A DNA stretch of 63,479 nt from JAXLWB01 sp046328715 (lineage in GTDB: Bacteria > Chloroflexota > Anaerolineae > Caldilineales > Caldilineaceae). Made by a program: the position numbers and the translations under genes. Shown piece after piece: positions 35,429 to 44,721 of the stretch; position 1 is the stretch's first letter, and each line of letters opens with the position of its first letter. The DNA lies in assembly GCA_046328715.1 (NCBI GenBank), contig JAXLWB010000058.1, positions 1-63,479 on the forward strand, in the 5' to 3' direction. The notes beneath the pieces are model-generated. The model saw only the letters and a list, made by a program, of their open reading frames with translations, did no database searches and was not told the DNA's origin.

Positions 35429-36532
35429 ATGAAAACTCATGGATTACGATGGCTATCGTCGATCCTGTTTGTGGCTATTTTGCTTAATGGTTGTGTTGCA
35501 GCCGCTCCCGCAGGAAGCAGCGCACCTGCAACAGGTGGAGATGCCGCACCCAAGTTTAAGTTTGCACTTGTCACACCTAATCCACGCGGTGACCGCTCGT
35601 TTATCGATGCATCAGTACGCGGGGCAGAGAAGGCAATGAAGGAACTAAATGTTGAAGGCACGATCATCGAGAGCCAGGGCGTTGCAGACCAGGAATCGGC
35701 CATGCGTTCGGCGATCTCAGCAGGCAACGACATCGTCCTAGCACTCGCAATTGAGGTAGATACGCTTAGCTCTCTGGCCGCTGAATTTCCTGACCAGAAG
35801 TTTGGTGCGCCGTCCGATGTCTTTCTGGAAAAATTACCCGATAACATCTCTGCCTTCCAGATCAACGTCCACGAAAGTTCCTTCCTGGCGGGCGTAGTCG
35901 CAGGCATGTTAACCAAGAACAAAACTGTGGGTGCCGTGGTCGGTGGCGATGCACCAGGTCTCAATCAGTTTTATTGGGGCTACAAGCAGGGCGTACTGGC
36001 CGTCTGTGCCGACTGCAAAGTGCTGGTTTCCTATCTAGGTTTCGACTTTTCAAATCCCACCTTGGGCAAAGAGACCGCACTCGGCATCTACGATCAGGGC
36101 GCAGACATCATCTTCCAGATTGCAGGCCGCTCTGGCGAAGGTGTTATCTCGGCTGCTGCGGAGAAGGGGCTGTATGCCATCGGTGTCGATTCCAATCAGG
36201 ATGACATCGCCCCTGGCAACGTGATCGTCTCCATGATGAAGCGCACCGACACTACCACCTATCTGTTGGTCAAAAACGCCATGGAAGGCAACTTCAAATC
36301 CGGTTTTAACATGATCGGCATGAAGGAAGGCGCAGCCGGTCTTTCCTGGGATGATGGCTCAACCACCTTTGCCGACAAAGGCCCAGCTGAGATGACCGCC
36401 AAACTCGCTGACGTCAAGGCCAAAGTGGAAGAATACCGCAAACAGATTCTCGACGGCACAGTAAAAGTTTGCGACGCAGTGGTCGATGCGGTGACACCGA
36501 TGAAGGAATGTGAGGCAGTAAAAGCGCAGTAA
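35429..36532 (+). CDS. BMP-family nucleoside ABC transporter substrate-binding lipoprotein
   Basis: A 367-residue BMP/PnrA-type lipoprotein with lipobox LNGC (Cys22). Family landmarks are FALVTPNPRGDRSFIDASVRGAEKAMKE, GAVVGGDAPGLNQFYWGYKQGV and IFQIAGRSGEGVISAAAEKGLYAIGVDSNQ. The family binds purine nucleosides outside the cell. ATG 35429 follows AAAGGAGAAA. A tandem-unit hairpin separates it from the ATPase gene. Confidence 0.92.
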   Translation: MKTHGLRWLSSILFVAILLNGCVAAAPAGSSAPATGGDAAPKFKFALVTPNPRGDRSFIDASVRGAEKAMKELNVEGTIIESQGVADQESAMRSAISAGNDIVLALAIEVDTLSSLAAEFPDQKFGAPSDVFLEKLPDNISAFQINVHESSFLAGVVAGMLTKNKTVGAVVGGDAPGLNQFYWGYKQGVLAVCADCKVLVSYLGFDFSNPTLGKETALGIYDQGADIIFQIAGRSGEGVISAAAEKGLYAIGVDSNQDDIAPGNVIVSMMKRTDTTTYLLVKNAMEGNFKSGFNMIGMKEGAAGLSWDDGSTTFADKGPAEMTAKLADVKAKVEEYRKQILDGTVKVCDAVVDAVTPMKECEAVKAQ

Positions 36533-36533
36533 A

Positions 36534-36592
36534 GCAGTAGGACAGTGAGACAGTAGTCAGTTTCACTGATTCACTGTCTTACTGTCCCACTC
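36534..36592. repeat. Intergenic hairpin of GACAGTRR octamers, locus B
   Basis: GACAGTGA/GACAGTAG units at 36534-36556 pair with TCACTGTCTTACTGTCCCAC-type units up to about 36592, with two or three mismatches. It lies between the binding-protein and ATPase genes of the nucleoside importer, starting right after the stop codon. Confidence 0.7.
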
Positions 36593-36603
36593 AGAATAAC
36601 TCT

Positions 36604-38124
36604 ATGCCTCCAGCTATTGAAATGCTCGGCATCTCCAAATATTTCCCCTCCTCCAACGTGCAGGCCAACCGCGGCGTTGACTTTGTTGTGGAACAGGGCG
36701 AGGTCCACGCGTTGGTGGGCGAGAATGGCGCGGGCAAAACCACGCTGATGAACATTCTCTATGGCCTAGTGCAGCCCGACAGCGGCGAACGACGCATCCA
36801 CGGCCAGCCGGTGCAGATTCATCATCCGAATGACGCGATCCGCTTAGGCATCGGCATGGTACATCAACATTTCAAGCTCGTGCCCTCCTTTACTGTAGCA
36901 GAAAATATTCTATTGGGGTTAGAGGAAACACGCGCTGGGCTGTTGCGGCCAGGTCGAGAAAATGAGATGGTGGAGAAGCTGGCAGCAGACTTTGGCTTGC
37001 GCGTCAATCCACGCGATCGAGTGCAGGATCTGCCGGTGGGGATGCAGCAGCGAGTGGAGATCCTCAAAGCATTACAACGACAGGCACAAATTCTGCTGCT
37101 GGATGAACCGACCGCCGTGCTTACCCCGCAGGAAGTCCATGAACTCTTTGAGATCATTGGCGGCTTGGCAGCGCGAGGTCGTACGATCGTGCTAATCACG
37201 CACAAGTTGCCCGAGGTAATGGCCGTGACCGACCGCGTGACCGTGATGCGACGCGGCGAAGTGGTTGGTCGGGTGACGACAAAAGACACAAGTATTCCTG
37301 AACTCGCCAAACTGATGGTGGGACGCGAGGTGCTCTTTCGCGCCGACAAGGTCCCTGCCAAGCCGGGGCAGGTCGTCCTGGATGTCAAAAATGCGATTGT
37401 GGCTGGGCCTGGTGGTACGCCAGCAGTCATCGGCACATCATTGCAGGTGCGGGCAGGCGAAATCGTTGGCATTGCTGGGGTCAATGGCAACGGGCAAAGC
37501 GAACTGATCGAGGCGATCAGCGGCTTGCGCCCGCTTGAAGGGGGCAGTGTGCGCCTGCTCGATCAGGAGATCAGCCACATGCCCGTGCGTGAACGGCGCG
37601 AACAGGGCATGGCCCACATCCCAGAAGACCGACTTAGTATGGGACTCAACACGCAGACAACCCTGGATGAAAACGTCGTGGTCAGTCGTTATCGGCTACC
37701 GGAGTTTTCACAGCGTGGCATGTTGAATTTGGCTGGGATGCACAACTTTGCCGAACAGGTGGTCAAACTTTTCTCGGTCGCAGCGGCTCGACCTGGGGAA
37801 GGAATTGCTAATCTTTCCGGTGGCAATCTACAGAAAGTCGTCATCGGGCGCGAGTTGGCAGGCAACCCGAAGTTGATCATTGCCAATCAGCCGACGCGGG
37901 GATTGGACGTGGGCAGCATCGAATTCGTCCATAAAACCTTGATCGCAGCGCGTGACCGGGGCGCTGCGATCCTGTTGGTCTCTGTCGAACTGGATGAAAT
38001 TCAGTCACTCAGTGACCGCATTTTGGTGATGTACAGTGGGCAAATCGCAGGTGAAGTAGCAGCCGATGTCAGCGAGGAAGAACTGGGCATCTTGATGGCG
38101 GGTGGAAAGTTGAGCACGCCATGA
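36604..38124 (+). CDS. Nucleoside ABC transporter ATPase (double ABC domain)
   Basis: A 506-residue tandem ATPase of the RbsA/MglA-like and NupA class. The first domain has Walker A GENGAGKTT and Walker B LLLDEPTAVL. The second has the degenerate P-loop GVNGNGQSE and signature LSGGNLQKVVIGREL. It energises uptake through the two permeases downstream. Its last codons overlap the following hypothetical gene by 4 bp (ATGA). Confidence 0.93.
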   Translation: MPPAIEMLGISKYFPSSNVQANRGVDFVVEQGEVHALVGENGAGKTTLMNILYGLVQPDSGERRIHGQPVQIHHPNDAIRLGIGMVHQHFKLVPSFTVAENILLGLEETRAGLLRPGRENEMVEKLAADFGLRVNPRDRVQDLPVGMQQRVEILKALQRQAQILLLDEPTAVLTPQEVHELFEIIGGLAARGRTIVLITHKLPEVMAVTDRVTVMRRGEVVGRVTTKDTSIPELAKLMVGREVLFRADKVPAKPGQVVLDVKNAIVAGPGGTPAVIGTSLQVRAGEIVGIAGVNGNGQSELIEAISGLRPLEGGSVRLLDQEISHMPVRERREQGMAHIPEDRLSMGLNTQTTLDENVVVSRYRLPEFSQRGMLNLAGMHNFAEQVVKLFSVAAARPGEGIANLSGGNLQKVVIGRELAGNPKLIIANQPTRGLDVGSIEFVHKTLIAARDRGAAILLVSVELDEIQSLSDRILVMYSGQIAGEVAADVSEEELGILMAGGKLSTP

Positions 38125-38927
38125 AGCCGGTTCTCGTCACCCTCGCCCACGATCCACAGGGATTGCTGCTGCCTCATCTACAGGCGCTGACCGATCCGCT
38201 CAAGCGTCTTTTTGGCCAGGCATATTTAAGCATTGGGCCAGTCACATGGCTCAAGCAATCGGAGCGAATTGAACAACTGGCGCAGGATGAGTTCTTTCAG
38301 ATTGTCGAGCACGCAACGGATCTGCCCGTCGGTGAGGATCTGCGCCAACTTTATACCTATGCCGCAGAACATTGCGCGCCGGAGACGATTCTGCACCTAT
38401 GTTTTGCCGACCGAGTAGCCTTTGCCCTTCGGAGTGAGCAACGAAACGCCTTTTGTCGCGCCGTAGAAGATTTACGTGCTGAGGAGACACCGCTTTTGTT
38501 TCAGCGCTCAGCCTGGGCGTGGGCGGCACATCCTGCCAACTATCAGCGCATTGAGGGGATCGTAACCGAGGTGGGCGAGTTGCTTTATGGCAAACGGTTT
38601 GACTTTGCTTGGTGTCATCTGGCAGTTCAGGCGGGATCGCTACGCGCAGTTTTGCCGCACACTACCCAAACAGACTTCAGCATTTGCGCCGAGTTGGTCC
38701 TGCTGCTGCGAGATTCGCTAGCAACCAAGGATGTCGATTGGTTGACCTGGGAAGATCCGTTCTTGTTGCAGCGAGATGGGGCCCAACTCAAACAAGAGCG
38801 CGAACAAGATCCCAGCGAAACGCGCAAGCGGCTTCATTACGCCTTGCCCATGCTCCAGGTCTTATATGAATACGCTGGTGGCTACGAATGGACAGGATTA
38901 CGAATCAAAGATTTCGTCAAAGGGTAG
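38121..38927 (+). CDS. Hypothetical protein inside the nucleoside-importer operon
   Basis: A 268-residue soluble protein without recognised family. It begins MKPVLVTLAHDPQGLLLPHLQALTDPLK, a nucleotide-sugar-like alternating beta/alpha pattern, and has conserved-looking FAWCHLAVQAGSLRAVLPHTTQTDF and LTWEDPFLLQRDG segments. The start overlaps the ATPase stop by 4 bp, so it is translationally coupled, and the permease follows after about 90 bp. The coupling suggests a nucleoside-processing or regulatory role, but nothing in the sequence proves this. Confidence 0.7.
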   Translation: MKPVLVTLAHDPQGLLLPHLQALTDPLKRLFGQAYLSIGPVTWLKQSERIEQLAQDEFFQIVEHATDLPVGEDLRQLYTYAAEHCAPETILHLCFADRVAFALRSEQRNAFCRAVEDLRAEETPLLFQRSAWAWAAHPANYQRIEGIVTEVGELLYGKRFDFAWCHLAVQAGSLRAVLPHTTQTDFSICAELVLLLRDSLATKDVDWLTWEDPFLLQRDGAQLKQEREQDPSETRKRLHYALPMLQVLYEYAGGYEWTGLRIKDFVKG

Positions 38928-39016
38928 GCGAATTCCAATCACATCATCGACGACTTCGCCATTTGTGAAAATCTGCTTCTCTTCCAAAGAACTATAACAC
39001 AGGCAACTCGAATACC

Positions 39017-40102
39017 ATGACTGCTCGACTGCGTACACAATTGACTGAATCCCTACTAATCCCACTGCTCGCTGTACTTTCCGGACTGTTGCTGGCGAGC
39101 ATTTTTGTGTTAATGGCGGGAGTCTCGCCTTTGACTGCCTATGTGGAAATGTTTAAAAGCGGCTTTAGTTGTGTCCAGTTGACGCGCTGCAATCTCTTCC
39201 AGACCCTACAACTGGCGACCCCTTTGATGCTCACTGGCCTTTCCGCTGTGGTTGCTTTTCGTTCGGGCATGTTCAACTTGGGGCAGGAAGGACAATTCTT
39301 GATTGGTGCGGTGGTAGCGGCGTGGCTGGGGATTGCGATCCATCTGCCGCCGGTGTTACATCCATTGGTGATCATTCTGGCCTCGATGGCAGCCGCCGGG
39401 GCCTATGGTTGGTTGCCTGGCATGTTGAAGGTGAGACTAGGTGTCAATGAAGTGATCACGACGATCATTATGAACAACATCGCCAACCTCTTTGCCATCT
39501 ACGTGGTCAACTTCCCGCTGCGCGCTGATGCCAGCACAACTGCCCGCTCGCCAATGGTTGATGCCTCGGCGCAGTTGCCGGTCTTTTTCCAGGGGTCGAA
39601 ATGGGGGATGGGCTTTGTCTTGGCGCTGGCGGCGGCTTATCTCGTCTATCTCTACCTGTGGCGATCGGTGCCAGGCTATGAGCAGCGCATGTCGGGACAA
39701 GCCCCGCTCTTTGCTCGTTATGGCGGCATCCGCAGTGATCGGGCGGCGATCCGCGGAATGGTACTTTCCGGCGCGCTGGCTGGATTGGCTGGGGCAATTG
39801 AGTTACTGGGCGTACACCGACGTTTGTTACAAGGTTTTTCGACCGGGTTGGGCTTTGACGGCGTACTCGTCTCGATCCTCGGGCGTACGCATCCGCTGGG
39901 CGTGGTGCTGGTGTCAATTCTCTTTGCTGGCGTACGGCTGGGAGCGCAGATTGGTCTACAGACCAGCGTTCACATTCCGCGTGAACTGGGTGGTGGCATC
40001 ATTGCGTTGATTATCCTCTTTGTGGCGGCGGAAAAGTTTTATGCGGGGTGGATTGGGCGGGTGAAGAGTTGGTTTGGTCGAAGTGACAAGATGAAGGGAT
40101 GA
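39017..40102 (+). CDS. Nucleoside ABC transporter permease 1
   Basis: A 361-residue BPD_transp_2-type permease with 8-10 helices. Landmarks are AVVAFRSGMFNLGQEGQFLIGA, GVNEVITTIIMNNIANLFAIYVVNFPLR and GFDGVLVSILGRTHPLGVVLVSILFAGVRLGAQ, typical of the permease pair working with BMP proteins. It follows a hypothetical gene of the same operon. Confidence 0.92.
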   Translation: MTARLRTQLTESLLIPLLAVLSGLLLASIFVLMAGVSPLTAYVEMFKSGFSCVQLTRCNLFQTLQLATPLMLTGLSAVVAFRSGMFNLGQEGQFLIGAVVAAWLGIAIHLPPVLHPLVIILASMAAAGAYGWLPGMLKVRLGVNEVITTIIMNNIANLFAIYVVNFPLRADASTTARSPMVDASAQLPVFFQGSKWGMGFVLALAAAYLVYLYLWRSVPGYEQRMSGQAPLFARYGGIRSDRAAIRGMVLSGALAGLAGAIELLGVHRRLLQGFSTGLGFDGVLVSILGRTHPLGVVLVSILFAGVRLGAQIGLQTSVHIPRELGGGIIALIILFVAAEKFYAGWIGRVKSWFGRSDKMKG

Positions 40103-40139
40103 TACTGCTGGCGAATTCAAAATTGGGAATAAATTCCCT

Positions 40140-40224
40140 TGCTAACAACGAGAAGTCGCACCCAGAGGGTCCCAAGCGACTGAGTAATGCATTCAGTGCC
40201 TGAGGGCACTTCTCGTTGTTAGCA
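40140..40224. other. Structured hairpin between the two nucleoside permease genes
   Basis: A perfect 17-bp closing stem (40140-40156, TGCTAACAACGAGAAGT, with 40208-40224) encloses two smaller stems: GTCGC...GCGAC around 40155-40180 and AGTGCC-TGA-GGGCACT around 40195-40210. The last pairs alternatively with the closing stem. There is no U-run. It could be a stabilising or attenuating RNA, or a single-copy palindromic element. Confidence 0.6.
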
Positions 40225-40331
40225 GCCGATTTTAATCGGGCTTAGATTTCGCCAGCAGTATGAAGGGATGACAAGATAGTTGAGTCCACATGTCATTATT
40301 TGATTCGAATTGGGAGTAGTACAGGAATACT

Positions 40332-41294
40332 ATGGAAGGCTTTACCGACGCACTGACACTCGATTTGGTTCGTTCTGGCATTCGGCTGGCAACGCCGATT
40401 CTGTTGGCAGCATTGGCAGCGGTGTTGTCGAATCGGGCAGGGGTATTGAATTTTGCACTGGAAGGCAAGATGTTGCTCGGCGCATTTTTGGGCATTCTCT
40501 CCGCCTACTGGTTTGGCAATACATACATCGGTGTCCTCTGTGCCGTGCTGTCCGGGGCGGCGTTGGGGGCGATCTTTGCCTTTGTCTATCTGCGCTATCA
40601 GGTCGATCTGGTGATCCTGGCGATTGCGCTCAACCTCTTCGTGGCGGAGATGACGGTCTATTTTCTGCGCACGATATTTGGCGATGTCGGCTCCTGGTCG
40701 GACCCAAGTATTCAGCAGTTGCCCGATTTTCAATTGCCGCTGCTCAAGGATTTGCCAGTGGTCGGCCCCTTGCTGAGTGGCTACAACGCAATCGTTTATT
40801 TTTCCTGGTTTGCAACGCTGGCGCTTTATGTGATTTTGTTTCACACCAAATTTGGACGGCATGTGCGGGCGGTAGGAGAAAATCAGGCGGCGGCGGAAGC
40901 AGTGGGCATCAATGTGGCGCGGGTCAAGGTCTTTGCGTTGATGATCGGCGGATCGTTGGCGGCCATGGGGGGAGCCTTTCTCTCCGTCGGCCATCTCACT
41001 TTGTTCACACGAGCGATGAGCAATGGGCGTGGCTTCCTGGGTTTGACCGCCGCCCTCTTTGGCTTTAACCACCCCGTGGGCGCACTCCTGGCGAGTTTAC
41101 TCTTTGGCGGTGCCGATGCGTTGGCAGTACGCCTCCAGAATGTGACCAAAATTCCGCCTAGTTTGATTCAATTTCTCCCCAATGTGCTGGCGATTCTGGC
41201 ACTGGTACTCGTAGCCCTACGCCTTCGTGGCAGCGAAGCCTGGGCACGCCGCCGTTTTCGTGTACGCGCCCAACAACAGTTAGCGCAGAAGTGA
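40332..41294 (+). CDS. Nucleoside ABC transporter permease 2
   Basis: A 320-residue BPD_transp_2-type permease with the paired family's landmarks ATPILLAALAAVLSNRAGVLNFALEGKMLLGA and GRGFLGLTAALFGFNHPVGALLASLLFGGADALAVRLQ. Together with permease 1 it should form the channel. It ends the operon; a tandem-unit hairpin follows directly. Confidence 0.92.
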   Translation: MEGFTDALTLDLVRSGIRLATPILLAALAAVLSNRAGVLNFALEGKMLLGAFLGILSAYWFGNTYIGVLCAVLSGAALGAIFAFVYLRYQVDLVILAIALNLFVAEMTVYFLRTIFGDVGSWSDPSIQQLPDFQLPLLKDLPVVGPLLSGYNAIVYFSWFATLALYVILFHTKFGRHVRAVGENQAAAEAVGINVARVKVFALMIGGSLAAMGGAFLSVGHLTLFTRAMSNGRGFLGLTAALFGFNHPVGALLASLLFGGADALAVRLQNVTKIPPSLIQFLPNVLAILALVLVALRLRGSEAWARRRFRVRAQQQLAQK

Positions 41295-41384
41295 GTTCAG
41301 TGAGTCAGTAGGACAGTGAGACAGTAGGGCAGTAGTGTATTTTCCACTGTCCTACTGTCCTACTGATTCACTGTCCCACTGACC
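41294..41384. repeat. Intergenic hairpin of GACAGTRR octamers, locus C
   Basis: The largest member. The left side 41298-41335 carries four to five GACAGTAG/GACAGTGA-like units. The right side 41344-41384 carries the complementary CACTGTCC/TACTGTCC/TTCACTGT units. The loop is short and A/T-rich (GTATTTT). It lies between the nucleoside operon and the GH127 promoter, so it may also end transcription. Confidence 0.7.
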
Positions 41385-41413
41385 TTTTTGGCATATTTAC
41401 GGCAAAAAACCTC

Positions 41414-41442
41414 TGTTGATTCCTCAATGATCGTTGTATAAT
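41414..41442 (+). promoter_or_regulatory. Predicted promoter of the GH127 gene
   Basis: A perfect -10 box TATAAT at 41437-41442, with TGTTGA 17 bp upstream (or TTGATT 15 bp upstream) as -35. The start codon at 41535 leaves a leader of about 85 nt. Confidence 0.5.
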
Positions 41443-41534
41443 GCGGACAGTGTGACGATTTATTGAATACTGTTTGCTCTCCGACTTTCCAAAAATTCCA
41501 GAAACTCTTTATATTCCAGAGGAATGTTAATACA

Positions 41535-43460
41535 ATGTCCAAACATTCTGCCAAAGCCCAACTGACCCCCGTCCCTTTTACACAAGTGACGCTCGACGAT
41601 CCCTTCTGGGCACCACGCCAGGAGACAAATCGCAGCGTGTCGATTCCGCACATGTATCAGATGTTGGTCGATACTGGGCGTATTGGCGCCTTTGACCTCA
41701 ACTTTGAGCGAGCCGTTCCCTCACAGATTGTTGAGATCTTCGGTGATTCCGACCCGGCCAAGTGGATCGAAGCCGCCAGTTATTCGTTGATCACCCATCC
41801 CGATGAAAAGCTAGCCGTCATTGTCGATCAAGTGGCGGACAAGATCATCTCGGCGCAGCAGTCAGATGGCTATCTCAACACCCACTTTACTCACATACAG
41901 CCCGAGATGCGCTGGAAAAATCTGCGCGACTGGCACGAGATGTATTGTGCCGGGCATCTGATGGAGGGAGCGGTGGCCCACTATCAGGCCACAGGCAATC
42001 CCAAGCTACTCAACGCCTTGGCGCGCTATGCCGATCATATCGATTCGCTCTTTGGCACGGCACCGGGCAAGAAGCGTGGCTATGGTGGCCATCCCGAAAT
42101 CGAGCTAGCTTTGGTGCGGCTCTACCATGCCACAGGTGAAAAGCGCTATCTTGAACTTTCCAAGTATCTGGTTGAGGAGCGTGGCGAACAACATCCCGTT
42201 CACTATTACGATCAGGAAGCGATCGACCGAGGCGAGGATCCGCGCAAGTTCTGGGCCAAGACCTACGAATATTGCCAGGCGCATAATCACATCCGTGAGC
42301 AGGACAAGGTGGTCGGTCATGCGGTGCGGGCGATGTATTTGCTCTCGGGCGTGGCCGATTTGGCGCATGAGTACGATGACCTGTCCCTGCTGCAAACATG
42401 TGAAAAGCTGTGGGACAATCTTGTCCATCAGCGCATGTACCTGACTGGCGGCATTGGCCCATCCCATCGCAATGAAGGCTTTACCAGCGACTACGACCTG
42501 CCCGACGAGAGCGCCTATGCCGAGACTTGTGCCTCGATTGCGCTGATCATGTGGAATCAGCGCATGTTGCAGACGGCAGGTGAAGGCAAATATGCCGATA
42601 TCATCGAGCAAACACTCTATAATGGTTTTATCAGCGGCGTTGCACTCGATGGCAAACACTTCTTTTACGAGAATCCGTTGGCGAGCAATGGCCATCACCA
42701 TCGCACCCCTTGGTTTATCTGTCCCTGCTGCCCACCCAACCTGGGACGCATCCTCGCCAGCCTGGGCAACTACTTCTACTCGACCAGCGAGGATGGCGTG
42801 TGGGTGCATCTCTATGGGCAAAACAAGGCGAAGCTGACACTTAACAATGCGGCGGTCAGCCTGCGTCAGAAGACAGAATACCCATGGGATGGCAAAGTTG
42901 AGATCAGGGTTGACGAAGCCCAGGCACACACTTTCACGCTTTACCTGCGCATTCCTGGATGGTGTGAGAAGTGGAAGCTCAAGGTCAACGGCAAGAAGGT
43001 GAGCAAGAAGCTCGATCCAGTAAACGGCTATATCGCCTTGAAGCGCACCTGGTATCCAGGCGACAGCGTGGAGCTAGACCTGGCGATGCCGGTGCAACCC
43101 GTCTACGCCCATCCAGCCGTGCGCCAGATGCAAGGACGATTGGCGATTATGCGCGGGCCGATCATTTATGCGTTGGAAGGGGTGGATAATGGTAATATTA
43201 ATAACCTCGACCGCATTTCGCTTGATCCAGAAGAGGTGCAGAAGTTTAAGATTGAACATTGCCCCGACTTGCTCGGTGGTGTGACCGTGTTGCATGGCAA
43301 AGGCAGAATCATCGAGGACGAAAGTTGGGATGATCAGACCCTCTATCGTCGCGACAAAGGCTCCGCCACAAGCAAAGTGAATGTAACAGCAATCCCTTAC
43401 GCCACTTGGGACAACCGAAGTGCTGGCGAAATGCGGGTGTGGTTTAGGACAGCGCAGTAA
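41535..43460 (+). CDS. Beta-L-arabinofuranosidase, GH127
   Basis: A 641-residue (alpha/alpha)6-barrel glycosidase with a C-terminal beta-sandwich. The zinc-thiolate catalytic site of this family is visible as FYENPL (Glu) and WFICPCCPPNLGR (Cys ligands and the Cys nucleophile). It cleaves beta-L-arabinofuranosides, as in hydroxyproline-linked plant glycans. No signal peptide. The start at 41535 (MSKHSAKAQ) has AGAGGAA upstream; the longer frame from 41463 is rejected. Together with GH51 it strengthens the arabinose theme of the window. Confidence 0.9.
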   Translation: MSKHSAKAQLTPVPFTQVTLDDPFWAPRQETNRSVSIPHMYQMLVDTGRIGAFDLNFERAVPSQIVEIFGDSDPAKWIEAASYSLITHPDEKLAVIVDQVADKIISAQQSDGYLNTHFTHIQPEMRWKNLRDWHEMYCAGHLMEGAVAHYQATGNPKLLNALARYADHIDSLFGTAPGKKRGYGGHPEIELALVRLYHATGEKRYLELSKYLVEERGEQHPVHYYDQEAIDRGEDPRKFWAKTYEYCQAHNHIREQDKVVGHAVRAMYLLSGVADLAHEYDDLSLLQTCEKLWDNLVHQRMYLTGGIGPSHRNEGFTSDYDLPDESAYAETCASIALIMWNQRMLQTAGEGKYADIIEQTLYNGFISGVALDGKHFFYENPLASNGHHHRTPWFICPCCPPNLGRILASLGNYFYSTSEDGVWVHLYGQNKAKLTLNNAAVSLRQKTEYPWDGKVEIRVDEAQAHTFTLYLRIPGWCEKWKLKVNGKKVSKKLDPVNGYIALKRTWYPGDSVELDLAMPVQPVYAHPAVRQMQGRLAIMRGPIIYALEGVDNGNINNLDRISLDPEEVQKFKIEHCPDLLGGVTVLHGKGRIIEDESWDDQTLYRRDKGSATSKVNVTAIPYATWDNRSAGEMRVWFRTAQ

Positions 43461-43493
43461 ATTTTTACCATCCTCTAACACGAAGGAGAACTG

Positions 43494-43877
43494 ATGAAAC
43501 TTGAACATGTCGCAATCAATGTCCCCAATCCGGCTGAATTCGCCCAGTGGTTGGTCGCTAATCTGGGGATGCGTATCGTAGTCTCTAGCGCGAGTGCCCC
43601 GTTTATGCACTTTGTGGCCGATGACTCTGGAAGTATGATCGAGATCTACAACAACACAGCGGCACCTATGCCCAACTACAAGGAAGTCGATCCCTTCAAC
43701 CTGCATCTCGCCTTTGCCAGCAGCGATATCGAGGCCGATTGTGCAAAGCTGGTCGCCGCAGGAGCAACCATGCATAACGCCATTGCGACAAATGCGGTCG
43801 GCGATAAGTTGGTCTTCCTCCGTGCGCCCAACGGCGTACCATTGCAATTTGTCCAGCGCAAACAACCTCTGCTGTAA
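43494..43877 (+). CDS. VOC-family (glyoxalase/bleomycin-resistance fold) protein
   Basis: A 127-residue single VOC module: strand MKLEHVAINVPN with metal-site His5, LHLAFASSDIEADCAKLVAAGA, and a final FLRAPNGVPLQFVQR carrying a Gln where the last metal ligand (Glu) is usual. It may isomerise or epimerise a small molecule, or merely bind it. It follows GH127 by 33 bp after AAGGAGAAC, so it is probably in the same transcript. Confidence 0.82.
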   Translation: MKLEHVAINVPNPAEFAQWLVANLGMRIVVSSASAPFMHFVADDSGSMIEIYNNTAAPMPNYKEVDPFNLHLAFASSDIEADCAKLVAAGATMHNAIATNAVGDKLVFLRAPNGVPLQFVQRKQPLL

Positions 43878-43886
43878 GAGTCCCAC

Positions 43887-43971
43887 ATACACCTGGCAGG
43901 TTTTTAGTAGAATCGATAAGGTTCCCTATTCTGATTGTAGCGATTGCACCTGCCAAACCTGCCAGGTGTAT
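43887..43971. other. Perfect 17-bp long-arm hairpin downstream of the VOC gene
   Basis: Arm 43887-43903 (ATACACCTGGCAGGTTT) is exactly complementary to 43955-43971. A 51-nt AT-rich loop contains further short CCTGCCAAA echoes. It lies just after the stop codon and probably forms the 3' end of the GH127-VOC transcript. Confidence 0.65.
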
Positions 43972-44165
43972 TCCCCTACTTGTGTCCTAGTCCCACACGT
44001 GCAATTTTGTTATTTCGCTCACCCCAAGAGTTGAACAGCCTAACTGTCTTCGCTATTTTGTTGCTGCTATACTGAGGAGGGTTGAAGTCTTAAAATGCAG
44101 GATCTTTGAATCTGCGCTCCATAGGAGAGGCAAGGATCACGGATCTTTTAACGAAGGAGAATGTT

Positions 44166-44648
44166 ATGTTAACCCCATTTGGTTTCCATCGCAGCATCCG
44201 ACGTAGCCTCTTTGTTGCTCTCATGGTTGTGGCACTGTCTGCCACTTTGTTGCCGACGGCGGCTTTTGCAGCAGCGCCAACAGCACCGGGTCGTTATCAT
44301 GTTGTACAACCTGGTGACAATCTTTCAACCATTGCCTCTGCGAACGGGTTAAGTCTCTGGGCAGTCATGGCGGCAAACGGCATTACCAATCCCAACTACA
44401 TTTTGGCAGGACAAGTAATCTATCTACCGGCTACTGGATATTATCCTCCAGGTGGACCACCATTTGGTGGACCAGGTCCAGGCCCAATGCATCCACCAGT
44501 GGGCGGGCAATATTACCGCGTGCAGGCAGGAGACACTTTGAGCGGCATCGCATTCGCTCATGGCACAACGGTTTGGAATTTGGCTCGTCTTAACGGCATC
44601 GCCAATCCGAACTACATCTATTCGGGTACGGTGTTACGCCTTTGGTAA
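44166..44648 (+). CDS. Secreted double-LysM protein
   Basis: A 160-residue exported protein. The signal peptide (about 1-35, with a basic N-region and cleavage near AAFA-AAP) is followed by a LysM (YHVVQPGDNLSTIASANGLSLWAVMAANGI), a Pro/Gly-rich linker and a second LysM (YRVQAGDTLSGIAFAHGTTVWNLARLNGI). It should bind peptidoglycan outside the membrane, with no catalytic domain. The start at 44166 follows AAGGAGAATGTT; a 20-residue extension is rejected. Confidence 0.9.
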   Translation: MLTPFGFHRSIRRSLFVALMVVALSATLLPTAAFAAAPTAPGRYHVVQPGDNLSTIASANGLSLWAVMAANGITNPNYILAGQVIYLPATGYYPPGGPPFGGPGPGPMHPPVGGQYYRVQAGDTLSGIAFAHGTTVWNLARLNGIANPNYIYSGTVLRLW

Positions 44649-44721
44649 ATTTCGGGAGAATTTTGATCAGGGGAAAAACCTACAGCCTTGCCTCATCTAG
44701 CATTTTAAATCGTTCAACCGA

